DNA of 64,000 nucleotides from UBA9732 sp963606545 (GTDB lineage: Bacteria; Spirochaetota; Spirochaetia; Sphaerochaetales; Sphaerochaetaceae). Location: contig CAVCYP010000001.1 of NCBI GenBank assembly GCA_963606545.1, positions 5,091-69,090 on the forward strand, in the 5' to 3' direction. The notes beneath the pieces were generated by a model. That model had not been told where the DNA came from. It saw nothing but the letters and a program-made list of their open reading frames with translations, and searched no databases. This document shows, one piece after another, positions 35,129 through 42,830 of the stretch. The position numbers were made by a program, and so were the translations under genes. Numbering within the stretch: position 1 is the stretch's first letter; each line of letters opens with the position of its first letter.

Positions 35129-36028
35129 TTACATAAACTTGGCCAAATCCAAGCCTTTCTTTTGAACTGCAGCAACCAAAGCTTCTCCAATCTTATCTGG
35201 AGTCATCGCAACTTCAACCCCAGCTTCCTGGAGGGCAGCAATCTTACCACTTGCGGTACCCTTGCCACCAGAAACAATAGCGCCGGCATGACCCATACGC
35301 TTTCCCGCAGGGGCACTTTGGCCGCCAATAAAGGCAGCAACCGGTTTTGTCATGCAGTTAGCAATGTAATTTGCAGCCTCTTCTTCTCCACTTCCACCAA
35401 TCTCACCATTCATGACAACGGCGTAAGTGTCTGGATCCGCCTCAAAAGCCATAAGAGCATCAAGGAAGCTAGTACCCCTAATTGGGTCTCCTCCAATACC
35501 AATGACAGTAGACTGTCCAATACCTCTGTCTGAAAGCTGCTTTACCGCCTCATAAGTCAAAGTTCCTGACCTAGAGATAATACCAACATGGCCTGGTTTG
35601 TGAATATAACCTGGCATGATACCAATCTTACACTCACCTGGAGTAATAATTCCTGGACAGTTGGGGCCAATAAGTCTTGTACCGGTTCCTTCAAGGTAAT
35701 GCTTCACCATAGCCATATCCATAATAGGAATACCCTCGGTGATACAAACCACCAGAGGAAGGCCAGCGTCCGCCGCTTCCAGAATAGAATCAGTAGCAAA
35801 TTTGGGGGGAACATAAATTACAGAAGCGTTAGCTCCAGTTTTTTCAACCGCTTCACGAACCGTGTCAAAAATTGGAACTCCATAAATTTCCTGACCGCCC
35901 TTTCCGGGAGTAACCCCACCAACAATCTTTGTACCGTACTCAAGCATCTGCTGAGTGTGGAAGGCTCCCTGTTTACCTGTAATGCCCTGAACAATAACCT
36001 TTGTATCTTTGTTTACAAGAATGCTCAT
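35129..36028 (-). CDS. sucD: Succinyl-CoA synthetase alpha subunit
   Basis: 299-residue CoA-binding subunit of the enzyme that turns succinyl-CoA, ADP (or GDP) and phosphate into succinate and a nucleoside triphosphate. The phosphohistidine is in [14 protein letters not shown]. The conserved [21 protein letters not shown] and the CoA-binding N-terminus [19 protein letters not shown] are present. Its ATG follows the sucC stop directly with no gap. It is the last gene of korDABC-sucCD. Confidence 0.97.
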   Translation of the reverse strand: MSILVNKDTKVIVQGITGKQGAFHTQQMLEYGTKIVGGVTPGKGGQEIYGVPIFDTVREAVEKTGANASVIYVPPKFATDSILEAADAGLPLVVCITEGIPIMDMAMVKHYLEGTGTRLIGPNCPGIITPGECKIGIMPGYIHKPGHVGIISRSGTLTYEAVKQLSDRGIGQSTVIGIGGDPIRGTSFLDALMAFEADPDTYAVVMNGEIGGSGEEEAANYIANCMTKPVAAFIGGQSAPAGKRMGHAGAIVSGGKGTASGKIAALQEAGVEVAMTPDKIGEALVAAVQKKGLDLAKFM

Positions 36029-37195
36029 TTAGTTCCTCCCAGCCTTGGCAGCTTCAACAGCTTTTCTGGCACCATCAGCCATATCAATGGCCGGAATTAT
36101 AGACATACCCGAATTTTTTATTATCTCTTTGCCCAATTGGACATTCGTTCCTTCAAGTCTGACAACAATTGGAATCTTAATTCCAATCTCTTTTGCCGCC
36201 TCCACAACGCCCTGAGCAATTACATCGCACTTCATAATTCCACCAAAGATATTAATGAAAATTGACTTCACATTTGGGTCTGACAGCAGAATCTCAAAAG
36301 CCGCCTTAACGCGTTCAGTTGTAGCACTACCACCTACATCTAAGAAGTTTGCTGGGCTTCCGCCAAAGCTCTTAATGATGTCCATTGTAGCCATTGCAAG
36401 GCCAGCACCGTTGACAAGACAGCCAATTTCCCCATCAAGGGAAACATAGTTCAAATCAAACTGAGATGCCTTATATTCCTTTGGATCTTCCTGCTCTACA
36501 TCTCTGAGCTGTTGAATATCGGGATGGCGGAAAAGTGCGTTGTCGTCAAAGTTGACTTTGGCGTCTAGGCAAAGCAGGTGGCCGTCTGAGGTTTCCACCA
36601 GTGGATTGATTTCAATCAAAGAGCAGTCTTTTTCTAGGTAGAGCTGGTAGAAGGCTTTAAGCATTGTGGTAAGCTCTTTTTGAAGGTCACCGGAAAGCCC
36701 CAAAGCCTTTGCAGCTTGGATTGCCTCGTAAGGTCTGAAACCCGAGAGCACGGAAAGTGGGATTTGAACAATGCGCTCTGGGTGAGTTTTTGCCGTCTCT
36801 TCAATCTCCATGCCACCGTCTGCAGAGGCAACAATCACAAGACCAGCAGTCTCGCTACTTGTGGTGATGCTAAGGTAGAACTCACGCTTAACGTCAACTG
36901 CCTCAGAAACCAAAATTTTGTGGACAATCTTGCCCTCTGGACCGGTCTGTCTAGTTACCAGTGTCATTCCAAACATCTTGGAAGCCACCTCTTTTGCCTC
37001 TTCAGGAGTTTTTACAAACTTAACACCACCGGCCTTGCCTCTTGCTCCGGAATGTACTTGAGCCTTCAAAACGCAAGGGCCATAATCCTTTGCAGCTGCA
37101 ACAACTTCATCTACACTTGTAGCCAACTTGCCACCAGGAACTGCTACGCCATAACTAGCTAAAAGTTCTTTAGCCTGATATTCGTGAATCTTCAC
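36029..37195 (-). CDS. sucC: Succinyl-CoA synthetase beta subunit
   Basis: 388-residue ATP-grasp subunit that binds the nucleotide and succinate. It begins [22 protein letters not shown] and includes [18 protein letters not shown] and [15 protein letters not shown], which are family hallmarks. The start overlaps korC by 4 bp. Coupling to the Kor enzyme implies that the oxidoreductase's product is consumed here to make ATP. Confidence 0.97.
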   Translation of the reverse strand: MKIHEYQAKELLASYGVAVPGGKLATSVDEVVAAAKDYGPCVLKAQVHSGARGKAGGVKFVKTPEEAKEVASKMFGMTLVTRQTGPEGKIVHKILVSEAVDVKREFYLSITTSSETAGLVIVASADGGMEIEETAKTHPERIVQIPLSVLSGFRPYEAIQAAKALGLSGDLQKELTTMLKAFYQLYLEKDCSLIEINPLVETSDGHLLCLDAKVNFDDNALFRHPDIQQLRDVEQEDPKEYKASQFDLNYVSLDGEIGCLVNGAGLAMATMDIIKSFGGSPANFLDVGGSATTERVKAAFEILLSDPNVKSIFINIFGGIMKCDVIAQGVVEAAKEIGIKIPIVVRLEGTNVQLGKEIIKNSGMSIIPAIDMADGARKAVEAAKAGRN

Positions 37196-37770
37196 TTTGC
37201 AGCCTCCTGCTCAGACTTCTCAACTTCGTGCTTTTCAACAAGAGCAAAACCCTCTTCCAAAGCCTTTTCATTGAGAGCTTCAGTCCCTCTTGGAACGTGC
37301 ATAAGAACTGCCTTTGCAACAGTTTTCTTAGTACCAATGCCCAAAAGTTTGCAAATGCATCCAACAGCAACAATGTTCGCTGTCTGCTGTTTGCCCACTT
37401 TTTTTCGCGCAGTTTCAAGAATTGGGGCACTGATTATCTTATTTGGGTCCAAATCTTCAGGCATCTCAAGAGAACTATCAATCAAAATCAAACAACCCTC
37501 TGCAAGATCCTTTTTGTAAGAGTCCAAAGCCTTCTGAGTCAAAGCCATGAGGAAGGTTGGCTTTTGAACCTTTGTAAAACCAATCTCTTCAGGAGAAATA
37601 ACCACCTCAGCTTTACAGGAACCACCTCTGGCCTCCGGACCATAGGACTGGCTCTGAGCAACCTTCATTCCAGAAAGAAGAGCAGCTTCAGCAATAATTA
37701 CAGAAGCCAAAATAACCCCCTGACCACCACTTCCGGCAAGTCTCACTTCCTGCTTAGTATCTTTATTCAT
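37192..37770 (-). CDS. korC: 2-oxoacid:ferredoxin oxidoreductase gamma subunit
   Basis: 192-residue gamma subunit of a four-subunit 2-oxoacid (probably 2-oxoglutarate) ferredoxin oxidoreductase. The family start VRLAGSGGQGVILASVIIAEAA and the YGPEARGGSCKAEVVIS segment are clear. The start is taken at 37770; an in-frame ATG 18 bp earlier lies before the ribosome site GGAGAAAGAG. It overlaps korB by 8 bp and sucC by 4 bp. Confidence 0.92.
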   Translation of the reverse strand: MNKDTKQEVRLAGSGGQGVILASVIIAEAALLSGMKVAQSQSYGPEARGGSCKAEVVISPEEIGFTKVQKPTFLMALTQKALDSYKKDLAEGCLILIDSSLEMPEDLDPNKIISAPILETARKKVGKQQTANIVAVGCICKLLGIGTKKTVAKAVLMHVPRGTEALNEKALEEGFALVEKHEVEKSEQEAAK

Positions 37771-38632
37771 TGTTCTCTTTCTCCTCATAAAGGCGCTTAA
37801 TCAACTGGTCATAAGCATAAGTAAATTCAGTGTACTGAGTCTGATGCAAAAGGCCTAAAACCAACTTTCCCTTAAGCTCTTCCGCAGTCATTTTCTCAGC
37901 CTTTTCAATAGGAATCATGTTGTCTTTCTGCCACTTAAGCATATCAACAGCATTACCTTTCTTATTCTTTCTGCCATAATAAGTTGGACAAACAGAAGCA
38001 ACATCAATAATTGAAAAACCCTTATGCCTAATTCCCTCTTGAATAAGACTAATTGTCTGCTGAACATGATAAGCGCTACCGCGGGCGGCATAGGAGGCAC
38101 CAGCACCATAGGCAAGACCAGCAATATCAAAAGGTCTATCCAAATTACCATATGGAGCGGTAGTTCCAAACTCATGTTTTGGAGTAGTTGGAGAATACTG
38201 ACCACCAGTCATACCATAAATATTGTTATTCATAACAACAACGGTAAGACCAATGTTTCTTCTAGCCGCATGAATCAAGTGGTTTCCACCAATTGCCGAT
38301 ATATCGCCATCCCCAGCCAAAACAATAACCTCAAGGCTAGGATTTGCAAGCTTAATACCTGTAGCAAAAGCAATTGCACGGCCGTGGGTAGTATGAATAG
38401 TATTAAAATCCATATAACCGGCAGCACGAGAAGAACACCCAATACCAGAAACAATAATTGTGTTATTTCTGCTTAAGCCCAAGTTTTCAATAGCCTGCGC
38501 CACATCCCGCATAATAATACCATTGCCACACCCCGGACACCAAATGTGAGGAAGATGCTCCGGTCTCATATATTTATATATAAGATTGGACATATTCTTG
38601 GTTTTTGGTCCAACATCACTTGTATTTACCAT
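37763..38632 (-). CDS. korB: 2-oxoacid:ferredoxin oxidoreductase beta subunit
   Basis: 289-residue thiamine-diphosphate-binding subunit. It shows CPGCGNGI near the N-terminus (cluster or cofactor region) and the TPP motif GDGDISAIGGNHLIHAARRN followed by MNNNIYGMTGGQ. The start at 38632 is preceded by GAGGAGG 6 nt upstream; the frame extends further but into korA. The assignment to 2-oxoglutarate rather than pyruvate or branched-chain 2-oxoacids rests on the neighbouring sucCD. Confidence 0.93.
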   Translation of the reverse strand: MVNTSDVGPKTKNMSNLIYKYMRPEHLPHIWCPGCGNGIIMRDVAQAIENLGLSRNNTIIVSGIGCSSRAAGYMDFNTIHTTHGRAIAFATGIKLANPSLEVIVLAGDGDISAIGGNHLIHAARRNIGLTVVVMNNNIYGMTGGQYSPTTPKHEFGTTAPYGNLDRPFDIAGLAYGAGASYAARGSAYHVQQTISLIQEGIRHKGFSIIDVASVCPTYYGRKNKKGNAVDMLKWQKDNMIPIEKAEKMTAEELKGKLVLGLLHQTQYTEFTYAYDQLIKRLYEEKENNE

Positions 38633-38633
38633 C

Positions 38634-39770
38634 TCAAGCCTCCTCAATCTTTGCCAAAATCTCACTTGGAGTCAGAACACCGCCATCATACTTGCCAACA
38701 AATTTTACCTCGCAGCGTCCCTTAACAACCCGTTCAACCTCCAACACCATCTGGCCGTAGTTGTGCTCTGCAACAACAATCTTCTTCAGCTGGCCCTTTG
38801 CCACAACCTCTTCAAGCTGCTTTTCAGGGAAAGGCCACACAGTAATAGGTCTGAACATACCACACTTGATACCCTTCTCGCGGGCCGCTTTGATGGCAGA
38901 AAGAGCAGCTCTAGTAGTTCCGCCGTAGCAGAAAACTGCCACCTCTGCATCCTCCAAATCTGTCTGCTCGCAGGTAACAATATCATCATAGTTATCTTCA
39001 ATCTTATGCATGAGGCGGTTCATCATCTTCAACGCCTCCTCGTGCGAGTTAGTTGGGAATCCAGACTCATCGTGAATCAAGCCAGTAATATTATACCGCT
39101 GGCCTCTTCCAAACGGCGCCATCTCCGGCACCAGCTGGCCCTGCTTCATGTGATAGGGCAGGCGCTTGGCATCTGGATACTTCACAGTAGGCCTATTGAC
39201 AATCACCAAGTCCTCAGCCCTCGGAATCTCCACGCCTTCTCTCAAGTGCCCTATAATCTCGTCCATCATCATCAACACCGGAGTCCGATATTTCTCAGAA
39301 AGATTAAAAGCCCTTACAGTAAGGAAATAAGCTTCCTTAACAGAAGCCGGACTTAGAGCAATCATTGGATGGTCCCCGTGGGTACCCCAGCGGGCCATCA
39401 TCATATCCCCCTGAGAAGGAGAAGTTGGCATACCAGTGGAAGGCCCCATTCTCTGAACATCCACCACAACAAGAGGAATCTCAGCTAAGACTGCGTATCC
39501 CAAATTTTCTTGTTTAAGAGAAAAGCCAGGACCACTGGTTGCTGTCATAGATTTTACACCAGCAACAGAACCACCAATAGCACAAGCAATTGAAGCAATC
39601 TCGTCTTCCATTTGAATAAACTTACCAGCTTCCTGAGGCAATCTAAGCGCACAAAGCTCAGCAATTTCAGTTGATGGAGTGATAGGATAACCCGCGTAAA
39701 GTCTCATTCCAGCAGCAATTGCACCTTCAACAACCGCCTCGTTGCCTTGCATTAATACGACTGAACCCAT
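38634..39770 (-). CDS. korA: 2-oxoacid:ferredoxin oxidoreductase alpha subunit
   Basis: 378-residue alpha subunit of the same enzyme. Family features are MQGNEAVVEGAIAAGMRLYAGYPITPSTE at the N-terminus, TATSGPGFSLKQENLGYA and RMGPSTGMPTSPSQGD. It overlaps the ferredoxin-subunit gene by 19 bp, with GGAGAACA as ribosome site inside that gene, and leaves 1 bp before korB. Confidence 0.94.
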   Translation of the reverse strand: MGSVVLMQGNEAVVEGAIAAGMRLYAGYPITPSTEIAELCALRLPQEAGKFIQMEDEIASIACAIGGSVAGVKSMTATSGPGFSLKQENLGYAVLAEIPLVVVDVQRMGPSTGMPTSPSQGDMMMARWGTHGDHPMIALSPASVKEAYFLTVRAFNLSEKYRTPVLMMMDEIIGHLREGVEIPRAEDLVIVNRPTVKYPDAKRLPYHMKQGQLVPEMAPFGRGQRYNITGLIHDESGFPTNSHEEALKMMNRLMHKIEDNYDDIVTCEQTDLEDAEVAVFCYGGTTRAALSAIKAAREKGIKCGMFRPITVWPFPEKQLEEVVAKGQLKKIVVAEHNYGQMVLEVERVVKGRCEVKFVGKYDGGVLTPSEILAKIEEA

Positions 39771-39979
39771 TGTTCTCCCTCCGCATCTTTTTCGTCAATG
39801 TAGATTGCATAATCTGGGCAACGCAACTCGCATAAGCCACACAAAATGCACTCGGTTCCCTCTTTGCGCTGAACCTTTTCGCCAGCCATTTCAAGGGCTC
39901 CCTTAGGGCAAAAAGCTACACAAATGCCACAGCCTTTGCACCATGCTGAATTGATAATCAGCTTTTTCTGGGTATCCAT
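39752..39979 (-). CDS. korD: 2-oxoacid:ferredoxin oxidoreductase delta (ferredoxin-like) subunit
   Basis: 75-residue subunit with two [4Fe-4S] cluster motifs (WCKGCGICVAFCPKGAL and CILCGLCELRCPDYAI), which carries electrons from the TPP site to ferredoxin. The start at 39979 has AGGAG about 6 nt upstream; a longer frame to 40048 would begin before the inferred transcription start region and lacks a ribosome site. It is the first gene of korDABC-sucCD. Confidence 0.92.
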   Translation of the reverse strand: MDTQKKLIINSAWCKGCGICVAFCPKGALEMAGEKVQRKEGTECILCGLCELRCPDYAIYIDEKDAEGEQWVQSY

Positions 39980-40019
39980 CAGAATCTCCTTCCATGTCAT
40001 ATATGGGATATATAAGAAG

Positions 40020-40048
40020 AGGTTAGCACTGTTGGTCCACAATTTCAA
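40020..40048 (-). promoter_or_regulatory. Candidate promoter of korDABC-sucCD
   Basis: On the minus strand TTGAAA (40043-40048) and TAACCT (40020-40025) are 17 bp apart. The start would fall near 40013. Directly there lies the palindrome ATATATGGGATATAT (39999-40013), a possible operator for the divergent LysR protein. Confidence 0.5.
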
Positions 40049-40066
40049 ACACTTTATATCTGATGT

Positions 40067-40095
40067 TTGTCACAACATTTTTGTTGTGGTATACT
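40067..40095 (+). promoter_or_regulatory. lysR promoter with a dyad in its spacer
   Basis: TTGTCA (40067-40072) and TATACT (40090-40095) are 17 bp apart. A perfect dyad CACAACA-TTTT-TGTTGTG (40071-40088) fills the spacer. A LysR-type regulator bound there would block its own promoter, the usual autoregulation geometry. Confidence 0.7.
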
Positions 40096-40115
40096 AGCAC
40101 TCATGTGAGGTACTT

Positions 40116-41072
40116 ATGAACTTTCAGAATCTAGAATACTTTCTTGTTGTTGCCTCGGAAGGCAACATTACAAAGGCAGCAGAACGTCTAAATGTATCGC
40201 AACAAGCCCTAAGTAATTCTATAGCTCGTCTAGAAAAAGAGCTTAACTGCAAACTGTTTGAGCGCAAAAAGGATTTAGAGCTAACCTATGGCGGAAAACA
40301 ATTTAAAGCATCGGCTGAAAAAATATTAGATATCAAGCATCAGACGCAAACCGTCTTGGATGAAGTTGGAGAGGGGCGTCGTGGAGAGCTACGCATTGGC
40401 ATTAGCTATACGCGCGGTCAGGCCATTTTGCCGCTGATTCTGCCAGCTTTCAGTAGACGCTATCCCCTTGTTGAACTGCACGTGACGGAGGGGAGCACGC
40501 ACGTGCTGGAAGAAGATTTGGACCGCGGTCGCATTGACGTTCTCATTGGGTTTGCGCCGTTCATGGTTGAGAGTGCAGAGTACACAGAGCTCATGAAAGA
40601 CCACTTATATCTTGTTCTGCCAAAAACACTTATGGCACAAACTTTTGGAGAAAATGCTCAGCAAATTCTCAACGAGTACCAACGGGAAGCCGATATCTCG
40701 CTCTTCAAGGATATGCCTTTCGTTCTGCTCCGGGAAGGCGACCGAATCCGTGCAATTGTTGACCGAGAATTTTACGCAAAAGGCCTCAAGCCTCAAATCA
40801 AACTTGAAACGCAGAACATCCAGACCGCTTTTGCCTTGGCCTCTGAGGGCATGGGGCTAGCCGTCTGCCCAGAGCTCTATCTTGGAAGCACGTACGTCGC
40901 ACCAGGCATGACCCAGTCCTCTGTACGCAAAAAAGTTGACGTCCTCCCCTTCTCCAACAGCGCCTCCCAAGACGCCATAGCCATTGGTTATAACCGCGAG
41001 CGCCACCTCAGCCGATTCGCGCTAGACTTCATCAACACTGCCCTCGCCACCTTTGAAAAACCGATAATCTAG
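40116..41072 (+). CDS. LysR family transcriptional regulator
   Basis: 318-residue regulator. An N-terminal winged helix-turn-helix (MNFQNLEYFLVVASEGNITKAAERLNVSQQALSNSI, about 1-60) is followed by the periplasmic-binding-like effector domain. GAGG precedes the ATG by 5 nt. It is divergent from korDABC-sucCD with 136 bp between the start codons, which makes that operon the likely target, with a metabolite of the 2-oxoacid/succinate branch as possible effector. Target and effector are inferences from position only. Confidence 0.92.
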   Translation: MNFQNLEYFLVVASEGNITKAAERLNVSQQALSNSIARLEKELNCKLFERKKDLELTYGGKQFKASAEKILDIKHQTQTVLDEVGEGRRGELRIGISYTRGQAILPLILPAFSRRYPLVELHVTEGSTHVLEEDLDRGRIDVLIGFAPFMVESAEYTELMKDHLYLVLPKTLMAQTFGENAQQILNEYQREADISLFKDMPFVLLREGDRIRAIVDREFYAKGLKPQIKLETQNIQTAFALASEGMGLAVCPELYLGSTYVAPGMTQSSVRKKVDVLPFSNSASQDAIAIGYNRERHLSRFALDFINTALATFEKPII

Positions 41073-41073
41073 G

Positions 41074-41874
41074 CTATTTCAATAAAGTTTTAATTATTTT
41101 ATCAAGATGCTCAGTATTAATAGAATAATCTTCGCTTTCAAAAGTAGTTATAAAATTAATTCCTTGTATAACTCCATACTTTGCATAGATTTCAATTTTA
41201 GCAAGCGTTTTCTGCAAATAATCGGCTTTACTCATTCTGCCAAAGTGCTCCCAGTAGTATTCCTTTCCTGTACGTACATTTAAGACAAGAAAATCGGGAT
41301 AAGCAAGGATTCTATTTCCTACCATTAATGCGGCTTCATAATGATAGGGAATTCCAGCATCATAAAGTTTATCCGCAATGATTAATTCGCTCTTAGAACG
41401 AACATATTCTCCTCTTTTTGTTTTAAATACTAATTTAATTGGATAATCTGAAGTTTCATGCTTTTCTGCCTGCCATTTTCTTGCATAAGCTTCATTGAAA
41501 CTTGAAATTGGCTTTATAAATGGCTTTAGTTCTGCAGGAAAGCTATTATAAATTCTGTCCACATTATACTTTTGCTCAGCGTTGTTAAGCTTTGTTATAC
41601 ACTGATCTAAAATTTCTTTTCTTGCTTTTATTGCTTTGTACACCTGTTGGTCATAGCGCTTCTGTGCAAGCGCTGCAATCAGCGGAGCTTGAGTTCTATT
41701 AAGGTATTTTTGAGGAGTTTTAGCATCAAAATATTGGTAATAACTTATTTTCCCATTCTTTTTTCTCTCTATGAGCATCCCCTTTGGTGCAGAGGCTTGT
41801 TTCGCTGACAATTGATTCAATAGATAGTTCAAATACCGAGAAATTTGTATTAATTTGCTAATCTGCTCCTTCAT
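41074..41874 (-). CDS. Orphan PD-(D/E)XK-like nuclease family protein
   Basis: 266 residues with no assigned function. The C-terminal half looks like a PD-(D/E)XK nuclease fold: VRSKSELIIADKLYDAGIPYHYEAAL supplies a helix with a possible acidic residue, RILAYPDFLVLN supplies the PD, and GKEYYWEHFGRM supplies the acidic core strand. The N-terminal half is basic and helical. I recall similar stand-alone proteins in clostridia, not a restriction or CRISPR partner. The start was set at ATG 41874 with AGGAG 5 nt upstream. It is more AT-rich than its neighbours, stands alone, and ends 1 bp from convergent lysR, which fits horizontal acquisition. Confidence 0.6.
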   Translation of the reverse strand: MKEQISKLIQISRYLNYLLNQLSAKQASAPKGMLIERKKNGKISYYQYFDAKTPQKYLNRTQAPLIAALAQKRYDQQVYKAIKARKEILDQCITKLNNAEQKYNVDRIYNSFPAELKPFIKPISSFNEAYARKWQAEKHETSDYPIKLVFKTKRGEYVRSKSELIIADKLYDAGIPYHYEAALMVGNRILAYPDFLVLNVRTGKEYYWEHFGRMSKADYLQKTLAKIEIYAKYGVIQGINFITTFESEDYSINTEHLDKIIKTLLK

Positions 41875-41965
41875 CACAACTCCTGTAAGCTAAAGATTGC
41901 ATGGAAAAGACTTACAGGCAAGCTTTATTTTTGGAAGTTTCCCCAAAAAAGCCCAGTTTTTTGAA

Positions 41966-42088
41966 GTTTTGGTGGGAATTTTCCCCCAAAAGTGATTTGT
42001 TGTGGTTTTTTCAAGGAAAATGCAATTGCTAAAATAGCAAACGTTAATAAAAATCGGGCTAGCGGAGAGGCTAGCGGAGAGGCAGTGG
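41966..42088. repeat. Intergenic repeats between the nuclease-like gene and yhhQ
   Basis: The 247-bp divergent region (41875-42121) holds an imperfect palindrome at about 41966-41990 (TTTTGG...CCAAAA with GGAA/TTCC inside), a small dyad TTGCTA-AAA-TAGCAA near 42027-42041, and a 12-bp unit GCTAGCGGAGAG repeated twice in tandem at about 42058-42082. No gene is seen. Confidence 0.55.
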
Positions 42089-42106
42089 TAGCAAGCTTGA
42101 ATTTTT

Positions 42107-42114
42107 GTTATGCT
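42107..42114 (+). promoter_or_regulatory. Extended -10 promoter candidate of yhhQ
   Basis: TG-T-TATGCT: an extended -10 element with TATGCT at 42109-42114 and no good -35 box. The start codon ATG 42122 follows after 7 nt (GTGCAGG), so the transcript would have almost no leader. Confidence 0.4.
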
Positions 42115-42121
42115 GTGCAGG

Positions 42122-42790
42122 ATGTCACGCAAGAGAGATTTTCTGTTTGCACTGTTTATTGCCTCAATGGTCATAGTTAACGTTTTAGGAACCAAAATTA
42201 CGACTATTTTTGGCGTGAGGGTATCGGTTGGGATATTTTTCATGCCACTGTTGTTTTTGATTACAGACATTGTGGGAGAGGTGTACGGCCGCAAAGAAGC
42301 AACGCTGTTTGTAAATTATGGGACAATCATGCTGGTGTTTTTATTTCTGATGATGAACCTTTGCATTGCGGTCAAGCCAAATGAAACGTGGCATATGCAA
42401 TCAGAATATAAAGCCATTTTTGGCTCGTCGCTACGCATGACGCTTGCAAGCCTCATTAGCTTTGTTGTAGCACAACACTTAGATGTCTTTCTCTTTGATT
42501 TTTGGAAGAAAGTAACTAATGGAAAACATTTGTGGATAAGAAATAACGTATCAACAATTATCAGTCAGCTTCTAGATACAATTCTCTTTGATTTTATAGC
42601 TTTTTGGCACATAAATGAAACGTACACAGCAGGATTTTTGTTCACGTTAATTCTTCCCTACTGGCTATTTAAAGTGGCCTTTGCTCTACTGGATACTCCC
42701 TTTTGCTACTGGGGCGTTAGATGGCTTTCAGACGGAAAACTTCCCACAGACTGGCAAAGCTTTAAACACAGGCAAGAAAACCATAACTAG
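42122..42790 (+). CDS. yhhQ: Queuosine precursor transporter (YhhQ/VUT family)
   Basis: 222-residue integral membrane protein of the VUT_1/YhhQ family, which imports the queuosine precursors preQ0, preQ1 or queuine. Family features are FALFIASMVIVNVLGTKI, FLITDIVGEVYGRKEA and ISQLLDTILFDFIAFW. About six membrane segments are present. The start was taken at 42122 (MSRKRDF); an ATG four codons earlier lies in the -10 candidate. There is no queuosine biosynthesis gene nearby and no clear preQ1 riboswitch upstream. That suggests salvage from the environment, though the genome beyond this window could differ. Confidence 0.85.
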   Translation: MSRKRDFLFALFIASMVIVNVLGTKITTIFGVRVSVGIFFMPLLFLITDIVGEVYGRKEATLFVNYGTIMLVFLFLMMNLCIAVKPNETWHMQSEYKAIFGSSLRMTLASLISFVVAQHLDVFLFDFWKKVTNGKHLWIRNNVSTIISQLLDTILFDFIAFWHINETYTAGFLFTLILPYWLFKVAFALLDTPFCYWGVRWLSDGKLPTDWQSFKHRQENHN

Positions 42791-42794
42791 CGGT

Positions 42795-42823
42795 TTGCCT
42801 ATCTATTAAATAAATATTATTAT
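42795..42823 (+). promoter_or_regulatory. Promoter of lon, abutting the start codon
   Basis: TTGCCT (42795-42800) and TATTAT (42818-42823) are 17 bp apart. The ATG at 42831 begins 7 nt after the -10 box and there is no ribosome site. It predicts a leaderless lon transcript. Confidence 0.55.
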
Positions 42824-42830
42824 TACCCCT

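Noticed and set aside
41966..42121. preQ1 riboswitch before the queuosine precursor transporter
   Set aside because: The expected compact C-rich pseudoknot and terminal A-rich tail could not be drawn; only tandem repeats and small dyads are seen.
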